Source of the DNA: Bog-473 sp963821755 | Lineage (GTDB): Bacteria; Actinomycetota; Acidimicrobiia; Acidimicrobiales; RAAP-2 | Assembly (NCBI GenBank): GCA_963821755.1 | Contig: CAWGEX010000005.1 | Coordinates: 682,001 to 746,000 of the forward strand | Length of the DNA: 64,000 bases | Direction of reading: 5' to 3' | Shown here: piece after piece, positions 44,620 to 53,395 of the stretch | Layout: every line of letters begins with the position of its first letter | Position numbering within the stretch: the first letter of the stretch is position 1 | Program-made: the position numbers and the translations under genes | The notes under the pieces: model-generated | The model's database searches: none | What the model was told of the DNA's origin: nothing | Seen by the model: only the letters and a program-made list of their open reading frames with translations

Positions 44620-44646
44620 GCCCGCGCCACCGCGTGCTGGAATGAG
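44604..44646. repeat. Imperfect 26-bp tandem duplication across a stop codon
   Basis: CCGGGTGCTGGAGTGAG (44604-44620) is repeated as CCGCGTGCTGGAATGAG (44630-44646), two mismatches in 17. The first copy contains the TGA that ends the monooxygenase gene. It resembles the event after the TetR gene at 42923. Confidence 0.6.
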
Positions 44647-44691
44647 ACACGGCCAACGGCCCCCGCGCCCCGGCGGCCGAGAGAGCGAGCC

Positions 44692-45627
44692 CTACTTGAG
44701 GGCCACCGGATTGAGCGGTGAACCCAGCGCGTTGGTGAAGGGCAGCGGTGTGGCGTCGAGCAGGAAGGAATACTGGCCGTCGTCGGCGCAATCGGCCGCC
44801 AGCGGATCGAGCACCCAGTTCTGTCCCTGGGTCATCCCCATCTCCACCAGGTGCAGTAGGTGGACGGGCAGATACAGGTCGTCGTACTGGCTGGGGTAGA
44901 CCTCGAAGGTCAAGTTGTCGATGGCCACGGCGGCGATGTCGCGGGTGAAGAACCACTCCGCCGTCTCGACGGTGAGACCGGGACTGGGCCAGGTGTAGGC
45001 GACCAGGTCACGTGAGCCGGGGGCCAGGTGCACCATCTGCCCGGTGCGCACCAGCACGATGTCACCCGGTTCGGTGGCGATGCCGGCCATGTCGCAGGCC
45101 GACGTGAGGTCGTCGGGGGAGATCGGGTACCCCGGTTCGAGCACGTCGACGCCGAGGGCCCGGGCCACATCGAGCAGGACGCCCCGCCCGATCACGGTGG
45201 AGAGGCGATGAATGCCGCACCGGCCCGCTCCCTGCGCGTCGACCGACGAGGCGGGGTAGCCGTTGTAGATCACCCTGTCGTAGCTGCAGTGGGCCAGGGC
45301 GTCCCAGTGCGTGGCGCATTGGGTGGCCAGGGTCACGACGTCCTCGCTCGAGCAGACCCAGTCGGGATCCGGACTCAGCGGCTCATTGACCTGGATCATG
45401 GTGCGGGTGGGGTTCACCCGGCCCGGTATGAACCCGGCCTGGATGCCCTCGGCCTCCGAGAGTGGGAGCCCGAGCGCGAAGGCCTTGCCGCTGTGCACCG
45501 CCCCGGCGCCCCGGAGGCGGGCGGCGTCATCGATGAAATTCAGCGTGCCGATCTCATCCTCTGGACCCCAGCGTCCCCAGTTACGGATTCGGCCCGCCAC
45601 CTCGGCAAAACGAGCGGGAACGGCCAC
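44692..45627 (-). CDS. Cyclase-family (metal-dependent) hydrolase
   Basis: 311 residues from a GTG at 45627 (start AVPARFAEVAGRIRNWGRWG, the usual N-terminus of this family). The Putative_cyclase/kynurenine formamidase-like fold shows THWDALAHCSYDRVIYNGYP, with the HxxxH/D metal site in the form THWDALAH, and EPGDIVLVRTG. C-terminal LYLPVHLLHLVEMGMTQGQNWVLDPLAADCADDG is typical. Members hydrolyse amides or lactone-like rings. Following a Baeyer-Villiger monooxygenase, opening of a lactone would make sense, but that is inference. It is divergent from the alcohol dehydrogenase gene. Confidence 0.82.
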   Translation of the reverse strand: MAVPARFAEVAGRIRNWGRWGPEDEIGTLNFIDDAARLRGAGAVHSGKAFALGLPLSEAEGIQAGFIPGRVNPTRTMIQVNEPLSPDPDWVCSSEDVVTLATQCATHWDALAHCSYDRVIYNGYPASSVDAQGAGRCGIHRLSTVIGRGVLLDVARALGVDVLEPGYPISPDDLTSACDMAGIATEPGDIVLVRTGQMVHLAPGSRDLVAYTWPSPGLTVETAEWFFTRDIAAVAIDNLTFEVYPSQYDDLYLPVHLLHLVEMGMTQGQNWVLDPLAADCADDGQYSFLLDATPLPFTNALGSPLNPVALK

Positions 45628-45649
45628 GCGCGCACTGTAGTTGGCGCCA

Positions 45650-45665
45650 CCCGGACGGGTCCGGG
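45650..45665. promoter_or_regulatory. Palindromic operator candidate between cyclase and dehydrogenase genes
   Basis: CCCGGAC and GTCCGGG are perfect 7-bp inverted arms separated by two bases, in the 132-bp divergent intergenic region. It could be a site for a TetR-type regulator such as one of the two encoded 3 kb away. No protein-DNA evidence. Confidence 0.35.
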
Positions 45666-45686
45666 AAGGACCTTCACCGGGCTCGG

Positions 45687-45715
45687 TTGTCTGAGGGAGC
45701 AGGGAGGACGATACT
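45687..45715 (+). promoter_or_regulatory. Candidate promoter of the alcohol dehydrogenase gene
   Basis: TTGTCT (45687-45692) and GATACT (45710-45715) are 17 bases apart, each four of six to consensus. A GCGGGAGGG ribosome binding site precedes the ATG at 45760. Confidence 0.4.
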
Positions 45716-45759
45716 GAAGGCGCAACCGGCCTCGACGAATGCAGCGGGAGGGATTTCCA

Positions 45760-46911
45760 ATGAAGACACGTGCCGTGGTGTGCCTGGGACTGGACGAGCC
45801 CTGGAAGCTGGAGGAGATCGAGATCGACCAGCCTGGCAACCGGGAGATCAAGGTCAAGATGGTCTATTCGGGCATGTGCCACTCCGACGAGCATCTGCGG
45901 ACCGGTGACATCAGCGCTCCGCCCGAAGTGCTCGAGATGATCGGCGTGAAGTCGATGTTCCCGGTGGTGGGCGGTCATGAGGGCTCGGGCATCGTGACCG
46001 AGACCGGGACCAACGTGACCCAGGTCAGCGTGGGCGACCACGTGGCCGTGTCCTTCATCCCCTCGTGTGGCGTCTGCCACTGGTGCGCCTCGGGCCGCCA
46101 GAACCTGTGCGACCTCGGCATGTCCACCCTGGCCGGCGGCATGATCAGTGACGGCACGTTCCGCTACCACCTGGGCGGCGAGAACCTCAACCGCATGGCG
46201 CAGCTGGGGACCTTCTCCGACGAGATGGTCTGCCACGAGAACTCGGTGGTGCGCATCGAGCCCTACGCCAATATGAAGGCGGCCGCCCTCATCAGCTGCG
46301 GCATCTCGACCGGCTTCGGGTCGGCCGTGGACCGGGCCAAGGTCAAGCCGGGCGAGACCGTGGTCGTCGTCGGCTGCGGCGGCGTCGGCTCGGGTGCGAT
46401 CCAGGGGGCCCGCATCGCCGGGGCCCGGACCATCATCGCCGTCGACCCGGTGCCCTTCAAGCTCGAGAAGGCCAAGGAAGTGGGGGCCACCCACACCGCC
46501 GCCTCGATCCTGGACGCCCAGTTCATGCTTCCCGAACTGACGATGGGTCGCAACGCCGACGTGGTCATCCTGACCCCGGGCGTGCTGCACGGCGAGATGA
46601 TCGCCCAGGCGTGCGGACTGGGCTCCAAGGACGCGCGGGTGGTCGTCACCTCCATCTCGCCCTTCCACGCCATGGACGTGCAGCTGAACCTGTTCAACTT
46701 CGCCATGTTCAACCAGGCCCTGCTGGGCACCGTCTTCGGCTCGGCCAGCCCGCGGGTCCAGGTGCCCAACCTGCTCAACCTGTTCGAGGCCGGCCAGTTG
46801 AAGATCGACGAGATCATCACCCAGGAGTACACGCTCGACCAGGTGCAGCAGGGGTACGACGACCAGGCCGCCGGGACCATCATCCGTGGCGTCGTCAAGT
46901 TCGACGCATGA
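45760..46911 (+). CDS. NDMA-dependent (nicotinoprotein-type) zinc alcohol dehydrogenase
   Basis: 383 residues from the ATG at 45760 with GGGAGGG upstream. The N-terminus MKTRAVVCLGLDEPWKLEEI and length fit the NDMA-dependent alcohol dehydrogenase family. The catalytic zinc region is YSGMCHSDEHLRTGD and VVGGHEGSGIV. The structural zinc site is CGVCHWCASGRQNLC (four Cys). The dinucleotide motif is VVVVGCGGVGSGAIQGARIAGA. In this family NAD is held tightly and an external carrier takes the electrons; family knowledge links many members to mycofactocin. The mycofactocin genes and the ETF cluster in this window support that. The alcohol oxidised is unknown. Confidence 0.87.
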   Translation: MKTRAVVCLGLDEPWKLEEIEIDQPGNREIKVKMVYSGMCHSDEHLRTGDISAPPEVLEMIGVKSMFPVVGGHEGSGIVTETGTNVTQVSVGDHVAVSFIPSCGVCHWCASGRQNLCDLGMSTLAGGMISDGTFRYHLGGENLNRMAQLGTFSDEMVCHENSVVRIEPYANMKAAALISCGISTGFGSAVDRAKVKPGETVVVVGCGGVGSGAIQGARIAGARTIIAVDPVPFKLEKAKEVGATHTAASILDAQFMLPELTMGRNADVVILTPGVLHGEMIAQACGLGSKDARVVVTSISPFHAMDVQLNLFNFAMFNQALLGTVFGSASPRVQVPNLLNLFEAGQLKIDEIITQEYTLDQVQQGYDDQAAGTIIRGVVKFDA

Positions 46912-46958
46912 CCTGACGGGCGCGGGATCGCTCGGCTCCCGCACCCTGGCTGTGACAT

Positions 46959-48917
46959 GTGACTGAACTCCTCCTCCAGCCCGTCACCATCGGGCGCACC
47001 ACCGCGCCGAACCGGCTGGTGTTCGGTCCCCACGAGACCAACCTCTGTCGCGGGCGCTCCTTCTCGGACCGCTCGGTGGCCTACTACCGGCGCCGCGCCG
47101 TGGGTGGCTGCGGGACGCTGGTGACCGAGACCGCCTCGGTGCACGAGAGCGACTGGCCCTACGAGCGCGCCCCGCTGGCGGCCGAGTGCCGGGCGGGCTG
47201 GGAAGCCATCGGGCGCGAAGTGCTTGCCGTCGGCACCGGCGCCGTCGTGCTGGCCTCCCTCGGCCATGCGGGGGGCCAAGGCTCGAGCGCCTACAGCCAG
47301 CGTGCCCTGTGGGGACCGTCACGGTTCCCGGACCCGGCCACCCGTGAGGTGCCCCAGGAGATGGAGCACGACGAGCTCGCGGCCGTGGTGGCCGGCTTCG
47401 CCGAGACGGCCCGGCTGGCCGTCTCCGCCGGTCTGGCCGGCGTGGAGGTCAACGCCGGGCAGTTCAGCCTGCTCCGTCAGTTCCTCTCCGGTCTGACCAA
47501 CACCCGGGATGACGAGTACGGCACCGACCGGCTCCTCCTGGCCCGCCAGGTCCTCGAGGCGGTGCGGGCGGCCGTGGGCCCGGACCCGATCGTCGGCCTG
47601 CGGTTGGGGTGCGACGAGCTGGCCCCGTGGGCCGGCATCACCCCCGAGATGGCACCGGAGATGGCGCGCCAGCTGGCCGGCCCGGTCGACTACATGGTGG
47701 CCGTCCGGGCGCCCGCCTTCGACGTGGGCGGCACCAGGCCCGACGGCCATACCGAGCCGGGCTTCGCGGTTCCCCTGGCCGCCGCCCTGCGCGATGCCCT
47801 GCCGGCCGCGGTCGCCGTGGTGGCCCAGGGTTCGATCGTCGACCACGACATGGCCGAAGCGACGCTGGCGGCCGGTTCGGCCGATCTCGTCGAGATGACG
47901 CGGGCCCAGATCGCCGACCCCGACCTGGCCCGCAAAATGGCGGACGGGGTCGCGGCGCGGATCCGACCGTGTGTGCTCTGCAACCAACGCTGTCAGGTGC
48001 GCGACGCCCGCAACCCGCTGGTGAGCTGCATCGGCGAGCCCTTCTCGGGCTACGAGACCGAGGAGGTGTTCCCGTCGCGACGGGCCGCCACGTCGCTCGA
48101 CGTCCTCGTCATCGGCGGCGGCCCGGCCGGACTCGAGGCGGCCCGGGTGGCCGCCACCCTGGGGCACGCCGTCGAGCTGGTCGAGGCCGAGGCGCGGCTG
48201 GGCGGGATGCTCGCCACGGCGGCGGCCGGAGCGGGACGGGAGCACCTGGCCGACCTGGTGGCCTGGCTGGTCGGCGAGTGCGAGCGACTCGGCGTGCGCG
48301 TCACCACCGGCACCGTCATCGGCGCCGACGCGGTGGACCGGCGACTGGCGGCCGGGACGCGGGTCATCCTGTGCGCGGGAGCGCGCCACGACCCCGGCGT
48401 GCCGGTGGGCGACGGGACCGTGACGGTGGCGGCCGCGGCCACGGTGCTCAGCTCGGCCCTCGACGGCACGCTCGGCCACCTTCCGGCCGGGGCGGTCGTG
48501 GTGGCCGACCCGGTCGGGGATTCGGTGGGGGTGGCCGTCGGCGAGCTCCTGGCCGCCCACGGCCGCGATGTCGTCCTGGTCACCGGCGACCTCGTGGCCG
48601 GGGTCCAGTTGTCCCGGAGCGGCGACCTGGCGCCGGCCAACGCGCGGCTGGCTCGCGCCGGCGTGCGCATCGCCAAGGGATCGGTCGTGCGTCAGTTGGG
48701 CGACCACGCCGTCCACCTGGAAAATCAGTACACCGGCGAGAAGGAGGAGATCCCGGCCGCCCTGCTGGTCGAGGTCACCTTCGGTCTGCCCGACGATGCC
48801 CTGTGGCGCGACCATCCGGGCCTGGTCAGGGCCGGTGACACCGTCGCCCCGCGCACGGCCTACGAGGCGATCCTCGAAGGGCGACGGGCCGCCCTGGGCC
48901 TGGGGGATCCACCATGA
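46959..48917 (+). CDS. Mycofactocin-system FadH/OYE family oxidoreductase (first copy)
   Basis: 652 residues from a GTG at 46959. The N-terminal ~330 residues are an Old Yellow Enzyme FMN barrel (LLQPVTIGRTTAPNRLVFGP, LASLGHAGGQGSSAYSQRA). A 4Fe-4S site with CVLCNQRCQ and a later Cys (residues ~338-357) comes next. A C-terminal FAD/NAD(P)-binding region follows (VLVIGGGPAGLEAARVAATLG). This is the layout of 2,4-dienoyl-CoA reductase. Two such proteins in tandem are known companions of mycofactocin clusters. It is the first gene of a coupled run of seven that includes all ETF parts. Substrate unknown. Confidence 0.82.
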   Translation: MTELLLQPVTIGRTTAPNRLVFGPHETNLCRGRSFSDRSVAYYRRRAVGGCGTLVTETASVHESDWPYERAPLAAECRAGWEAIGREVLAVGTGAVVLASLGHAGGQGSSAYSQRALWGPSRFPDPATREVPQEMEHDELAAVVAGFAETARLAVSAGLAGVEVNAGQFSLLRQFLSGLTNTRDDEYGTDRLLLARQVLEAVRAAVGPDPIVGLRLGCDELAPWAGITPEMAPEMARQLAGPVDYMVAVRAPAFDVGGTRPDGHTEPGFAVPLAAALRDALPAAVAVVAQGSIVDHDMAEATLAAGSADLVEMTRAQIADPDLARKMADGVAARIRPCVLCNQRCQVRDARNPLVSCIGEPFSGYETEEVFPSRRAATSLDVLVIGGGPAGLEAARVAATLGHAVELVEAEARLGGMLATAAAGAGREHLADLVAWLVGECERLGVRVTTGTVIGADAVDRRLAAGTRVILCAGARHDPGVPVGDGTVTVAAAATVLSSALDGTLGHLPAGAVVVADPVGDSVGVAVGELLAAHGRDVVLVTGDLVAGVQLSRSGDLAPANARLARAGVRIAKGSVVRQLGDHAVHLENQYTGEKEEIPAALLVEVTFGLPDDALWRDHPGLVRAGDTVAPRTAYEAILEGRRAALGLGDPP

Positions 48918-50881
48918 GCTCGGGCGGGCGGTACCGCTTCTTGTTCCAGCCGCTGCGCCTGGGACCCACGGTCGTGCGCAATCGCATCGTCTTCTCGGCG
49001 CACTTGACCAACTACGCCGAAGAGGGCCTGCCGAGCGAGCAACATGCGGCCTACTACGGCGCCCGGGCCGCCGGCGGGGTCGGTCTGATCATCACCGAGG
49101 AGCACTCGACCCATCCGACCGACTGGCCGTACGAGAAACTGATCCACGGCTTCCACCGTGCGGTCATCCCGGGCTACCGCAAGATCACCGAGGCGGCCCA
49201 CCGCTACGACACGCCGATCTTCGCCCAGATCAACCACAACGGCGGTCAGGGCTCGGGCATGTACAGCCGGCTCCCGGTCTGGGCCCCCTCGGCGGTGGCC
49301 GATCCGTTGTTCCGTGAGGTGCCCAAGGCGGTCGATCGGCACGAGATCAGGGAGATCGTCGACGGGTACGCGCGGGTGGCCGCGCACTGCGCCGAAGGCG
49401 GCTTCGACGGGGTCGAGTTGCAGTGTTCGCACTCGTCCATCGTCCGGGGCTTCCTCTCACCGGCCACCAACCGCCGGACCGACGGCTACGGCGGCCCGTT
49501 GGAGAACCGATCCCGCCTGCTCATGGAGATCGTGGCGGCGGTGCGCCAGTCGATCGGCTCGGACCTGGCGCTCGGCGTCCGGCTCTGCGGCGACGAGCTC
49601 ATCGAGGGCGGCACGACCATTGACGACGCCGTCGCGGTGGCCCAAGCGGTCGAGCGGTCGGGCCTGGTCGACTACATCAACACCTCGATCGGGGTGGCCA
49701 CGGCCACGCTCTACATGATCGAGGCATCCATGCAGGTGCCGCCGGGCTACGCGCTGTGGATCTCGAGCGCCATTCGCAAGGCGGTCAACCTGCCCGTGGT
49801 GGGCGTGGGTCGCTTCAAGGACCCCCTCCAGGCCGACCGGGCCCTCATCGACGGCCACGCCGACCTGATCGGCGTGGTGCGGGGCCAGATCGCCGATGCG
49901 GACTTCGCCAAGAAGGCGCAGGCGGGGGAGGCGGCCGACATCCGCAACTGCCTGTCTTGCAATCAGGAATGCGTCGGACGCATGGGCCTCAACCGTTGGC
50001 TCGGCTGCATCGAGAGTCCGAGCACCGGGCGCGAGTCCGTGGTGGTCCGCCGCCGGGCGAGCCGGCCCCGCCGGGTCATGGTGGTCGGGGCCGGGGCGGG
50101 CGGGCTGCAGGCGGCCATCGCCGCGGCCCGGGTCGGGCACCGGGTCGAGGTGTTCGAGGCCGAGGAGGTGCCGGGTGGACAGGTGCGCGTGGCGGCGACG
50201 GTGCCCAGTCGGGCCGAACTGGCCGATCTCATCCGCAACCAGCTGGCCGAAGCGCAGCGCTCCGGGGTGGCGCTCCACTTCGGGACCACGGTCGGCGCCG
50301 ACCTGGTGGCCCAACACCGGCCCGACGTGGTGGTCGTGGCCACCGGTGCCGTGCCCCAACGGCCCTGGTGGGCCGGGGATCACCCCCGGGTGGTCGATGT
50401 GCGCGACGTGCTCGAGGGCGGCGCGGTTCCCTCGGGCCAGGTGCTCGTCGTCGATGAGTTGGGTTTCCATCAGGCCACCAGCACCGCCGAGCTGCTGGCC
50501 GACCGCGGCTGTGCGGTCGAGATCGTCAGCCCTGGCATGGTGGTGGGCCAGGACTTGGGCCTCACCCTCGACATGGAGACGTGGTGGATGAAGGCCACGG
50601 CCAAGCACATCACCCAGACCACCGACACCATGGTCACGGCCATCAGCGAGGGCGCAGCGGGAGGCGTCACGGTCTCGCTGCAACAGCACACCACGGGGAT
50701 GGACTCCGAACGCCGGGTCGACTGGGTGGTCTGCGCCGTCCCGTCGCGTCCCGATGACGAGTTGTGGAGGGCGTTGCGGGCCGGCGGGCTCTGTGAAGTG
50801 CACCGGGTGGGTGACTGCGTGGCACCCCGCCGGGCGCACGCCGCGGTGATCGAGGGCGAGCGGGTCGGCGCCGCCCTGTGA
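48914..50881 (+). CDS. Mycofactocin-system FadH/OYE family oxidoreductase (second copy)
   Basis: 655 residues from an ATG overlapping the first copy's stop (ATGA). Same order as the first: FMN barrel (LFQPLRLGPTVVRNRIVFSA, INHNGGQGSGMYSRLPVWAP, LSPATNRRTDGYGGPLENRS), 4Fe-4S Cys (CLSCNQECVGRMG then WLGCI) and FAD/NAD(P) region (VMVVGAGAGGLQAAIAAARVG). Only this copy keeps the classical TDGYGGPLENR signature of OYE enzymes, so the two are not interchangeable. The next gene is ETF alpha with a GTGA overlap, which suggests that ETF is its electron partner. Confidence 0.83.
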   Translation: MSSGGRYRFLFQPLRLGPTVVRNRIVFSAHLTNYAEEGLPSEQHAAYYGARAAGGVGLIITEEHSTHPTDWPYEKLIHGFHRAVIPGYRKITEAAHRYDTPIFAQINHNGGQGSGMYSRLPVWAPSAVADPLFREVPKAVDRHEIREIVDGYARVAAHCAEGGFDGVELQCSHSSIVRGFLSPATNRRTDGYGGPLENRSRLLMEIVAAVRQSIGSDLALGVRLCGDELIEGGTTIDDAVAVAQAVERSGLVDYINTSIGVATATLYMIEASMQVPPGYALWISSAIRKAVNLPVVGVGRFKDPLQADRALIDGHADLIGVVRGQIADADFAKKAQAGEAADIRNCLSCNQECVGRMGLNRWLGCIESPSTGRESVVVRRRASRPRRVMVVGAGAGGLQAAIAAARVGHRVEVFEAEEVPGGQVRVAATVPSRAELADLIRNQLAEAQRSGVALHFGTTVGADLVAQHRPDVVVVATGAVPQRPWWAGDHPRVVDVRDVLEGGAVPSGQVLVVDELGFHQATSTAELLADRGCAVEIVSPGMVVGQDLGLTLDMETWWMKATAKHITQTTDTMVTAISEGAAGGVTVSLQQHTTGMDSERRVDWVVCAVPSRPDDELWRALRAGGLCEVHRVGDCVAPRRAHAAVIEGERVGAAL

Positions 50882-51816
50882 TCGCCGTCGTTGCCGTCCG
50901 TGACGGCGTGTTGCCGCTCGGAGCCGAAGAGACGATCAACGAGGCACGCGGTCGCGTCCTCCTGGTGGGCACCGGGACCGAGGTGGCCCGAGCCGATTTG
51001 GCGGGCGCACTGTCGGCCGCTTTCTGCTGGGAGGCCGGCCCGTATCGACCCGGGAGCTGGGCCCGTGCCCTGGCTCCCGAACTCGAGGCGGAGGATGTCG
51101 TCCTGCTTCCCGCCTCGGCCGACGGACGGGACCTGGCGCCGCGCCTGGCCCTGGCTATGGGCCGTCCCCTGCACGCCGGGGCCATCAAGATCGATCCCGC
51201 CGGGGCCAGCCTGCTGCGCGGCGGCGGGCGCTCACTCCTCGACGTCGACTTCATCGGACCGGTGGTGGCGACGCTGCAGCCGGGCAGTCGGGGAACCGAC
51301 GACCGATCCGAGAAGCAATCCGAGAAGGAAGTCGAGTCCCGCGCCATCTCGCCCGACATCGTCCCCGAGCCCGACGCCGACTACGAGGGGCTGGTGCCGG
51401 CGGACCCGGCCACCATGGAGCTGCGCGAGGCCACGCGGATCGTGGCCGGGGGGGCCGGTCTGGGATCGCCCGAGGCGATGGGCCTGCTGGGCCAGGTGGC
51501 GACGGCCCTGGGCTGCGCCACCGGTGCGACCCGCGTGGTGACCGACGCCGGTTGGGCCCCGTTCAGTCGTCAGATCGGCACCACCGGACAGGTGGTGGAC
51601 CCCGATCTCTACATCGCGGTAGGCATTTCGGGAGCGGTGCAGCACGTGAGCGGCATCGGACAACCCAAGGATGTCGTGTCGATCAACCTCGATCCCAGTG
51701 CGCCCATGATGCTGATGGCCGACCTCGCCCTCGTCACCGACGCGGCGGCCCTGACCGTCGCGCTCGCCGGGCGGCTCGGTGTGACGGCGCCCCCGGCGGA
51801 GGGAACAGATGACTGA
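50878..51816 (+). CDS. etfA: Electron transfer flavoprotein alpha subunit (FixB-like)
   Basis: 312 residues from a GTG overlapping the preceding stop. The C-terminal FAD domain is clear: IVAGGAGLGSPEAMGLL, TRVVTDAGWAPFSRQIGTTGQ, DLYIAVGISGAVQHVSGI and VVSINLDPSAPMM. These contain the Arg, Ser/Gln and His contacts that hold FAD. The N-terminal domain is short and followed by a charged linker (DDRSEKQSEKEVESR). ETF takes electrons from flavin dehydrogenases and gives them to ETF:quinone oxidoreductase. Its beta partner is three genes further on, an unusual split order. Confidence 0.9.
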   Translation: MIAVVAVRDGVLPLGAEETINEARGRVLLVGTGTEVARADLAGALSAAFCWEAGPYRPGSWARALAPELEAEDVVLLPASADGRDLAPRLALAMGRPLHAGAIKIDPAGASLLRGGGRSLLDVDFIGPVVATLQPGSRGTDDRSEKQSEKEVESRAISPDIVPEPDADYEGLVPADPATMELREATRIVAGGAGLGSPEAMGLLGQVATALGCATGATRVVTDAGWAPFSRQIGTTGQVVDPDLYIAVGISGAVQHVSGIGQPKDVVSINLDPSAPMMLMADLALVTDAAALTVALAGRLGVTAPPAEGTDD

Positions 51817-53113
51817 GCATTTTGACGTGGTGGTGGTCGGAGCCGGCCCGGCCGGCTCCGCCGCGGCCCTGGTGTCGGCTCGAGGTGGGCTCTCGGTGTG
51901 CCTGCTGGAGCGGGGGCCCTTTCCGGGATCGAAGAACATGTACGGCGGCGTGACGTACGCCCGCATCCTCGACGACCTCATTCCCCGATGGTGGGAGGAG
52001 GCGCCGGTTCAGCGATGGATCACCCGGCGCTCCACCATGGTCGCCACACCGACCCAGGCCGTCACGGTCGACGTGCGGGCGGACGCCTGGTCGGCGCCAC
52101 CGTTCAATGGCGCCAGTACCTACCGCTCCGAGTTCGACGCCTGGTTGGCGCAGAAGGCGGTCGAGGCCGGCGCCACCCTGGTGACCAGCACCACTGCGGT
52201 CGGCCTCCGGCGGGACGAGCGTGGTGCCGTCGTCGGCGTCCGCACCGACCGACCGGACGGAGACGTGACCGCCAAGGTCGTCATCGCGTGCGACGGCGTC
52301 AACTCGTTTCTGGCCAAGGAAGCCGGTCTGTACGCCAACTTCTCGAGTGAGCACTTCACGCTCGGGGCCAAGGAGGTGCTCACCCTGGGCCGGGACGAGA
52401 TCGACCGACGGTTCGGGCTGGTCGACCGGCAGGGTGTCGACATCGAGATGATCGGCGTCACCCAGGGCATACCGGGAGGTGGCTTCCTCTATACGAACCT
52501 CGACACGGTCGCCGTCGGCGTGGTGGTCGATGTCGACGCGCTGGGAAGCGCGAAGGTCCGCCCCGAGGAGCTCATTGCGGGCGTCAAGGCCCACCCCGCT
52601 ATCGCCCCGTCCCTGCGCGGTGCCGAGCTCCACGAGTACAGCGCCCATCTGATTCCCGAGGGCGGGTTCGACTCCATGCCCCAGCTCGTCACCGACGGCA
52701 TGCTCGTGGCGGGCGATGCCGGAGGATTCTGCCTGGCGGCCGGCCTCTTCCTCGAAGGCGTCAACTTCGCCATCGGATCGGGTCGTGCGGCCGCCGAGAC
52801 GGCCATCGCCGCCATCGGGCGGCACGACACCACCGCATCGGGACTGTCCGACTACCGGCGCAAGATGAACGACACCTTCGTCATGGCCGATCACAAGAAG
52901 ATGCGACGTGCCCCCGCGCTGGTGCTCTCCGAGAGGATGCAGAGCCAGTACGCCGACCTCATCTGCGATGTGGCGCAGGGATTGTTCACCGTCTCGAACC
53001 CCGCCCCCAAGCCGGGATTGCGGGCGATCTTCCGCCAGGAGCGCAAGCGCCGCGGCATCCGGCTCCGCAACCTGACCCGCGACGGGATCACCACCTTGAG
53101 GACATTCGGGTGA
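51809..53113 (+). CDS. fixC: FixC-like electron transfer flavoprotein-quinone oxidoreductase
   Basis: 434 residues from an ATG that overlaps the etfA end by eight bases. The FAD-binding start is HFDVVVVGAGPAGSAAALVSARG, followed by GSKNMYGGVTYARILDDLIP, a FixC hallmark. DGMLVAGDAGGFCLAAGLFLEGVNFAIGSG forms the second FAD contact and quinone-facing region. It lacks the C-terminal Fe-S domain of mammalian ETF-QO, which the separate FixX-like gene supplies. The pair passes electrons from ETF to the quinone pool. The protein would sit on the inner face of the membrane. Confidence 0.9.
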   Translation: MTEHFDVVVVGAGPAGSAAALVSARGGLSVCLLERGPFPGSKNMYGGVTYARILDDLIPRWWEEAPVQRWITRRSTMVATPTQAVTVDVRADAWSAPPFNGASTYRSEFDAWLAQKAVEAGATLVTSTTAVGLRRDERGAVVGVRTDRPDGDVTAKVVIACDGVNSFLAKEAGLYANFSSEHFTLGAKEVLTLGRDEIDRRFGLVDRQGVDIEMIGVTQGIPGGGFLYTNLDTVAVGVVVDVDALGSAKVRPEELIAGVKAHPAIAPSLRGAELHEYSAHLIPEGGFDSMPQLVTDGMLVAGDAGGFCLAAGLFLEGVNFAIGSGRAAAETAIAAIGRHDTTASGLSDYRRKMNDTFVMADHKKMRRAPALVLSERMQSQYADLICDVAQGLFTVSNPAPKPGLRAIFRQERKRRGIRLRNLTRDGITTLRTFG

Positions 53114-53394
53114 GCGAGCCGTCCTTCGAGGATCGCATGGCCACCGTGGAATTCCGGGTGGCCGGTGAAGCGCACATCGTGGTCGACAACGACGTGTGCA
53201 AGAGCTGTACCACCCGAGAGTGCGTGACGGCGTGTCCGGCCCGCCTCTTCGTCCCGACCGCAGAGGGCGGCATCCTGTTCAACTACGAAGAATGCTTCGA
53301 GTGCGGCACCTGCTACATGGTCTGCAACAAGGAAGGCGCCATCACCTGGAACTATCCGCTCGGTGGCCACGGCGTCGTCATGCGGAGCTCCTGA
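53110..53394 (+). CDS. fixX: FixX-like ferredoxin
   Basis: 94 residues from a GTG overlapping the fixC stop. It has eight Cys: C30, C33, C38 and C42 (VCKSCTTRECVTACP) and C62, C65, C68 and C72 (ECFECGTCYMVC). The second set is a classic 4Fe-4S motif; the first set is the altered cluster region typical of FixX. It works with FixC as the Fe-S part of the ETF:quinone oxidoreductase. The next gene, ETF beta, starts after one base. Confidence 0.9.
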   Translation: MSEPSFEDRMATVEFRVAGEAHIVVDNDVCKSCTTRECVTACPARLFVPTAEGGILFNYEECFECGTCYMVCNKEGAITWNYPLGGHGVVMRSS

Positions 53395-53395
53395 C

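Noticed and set aside
44692..46944. A 750-residue minus-strand ORF
   Set aside because: Only the C-terminal 311 residues match a family (cyclase); the rest is antisense to the alcohol dehydrogenase gene.
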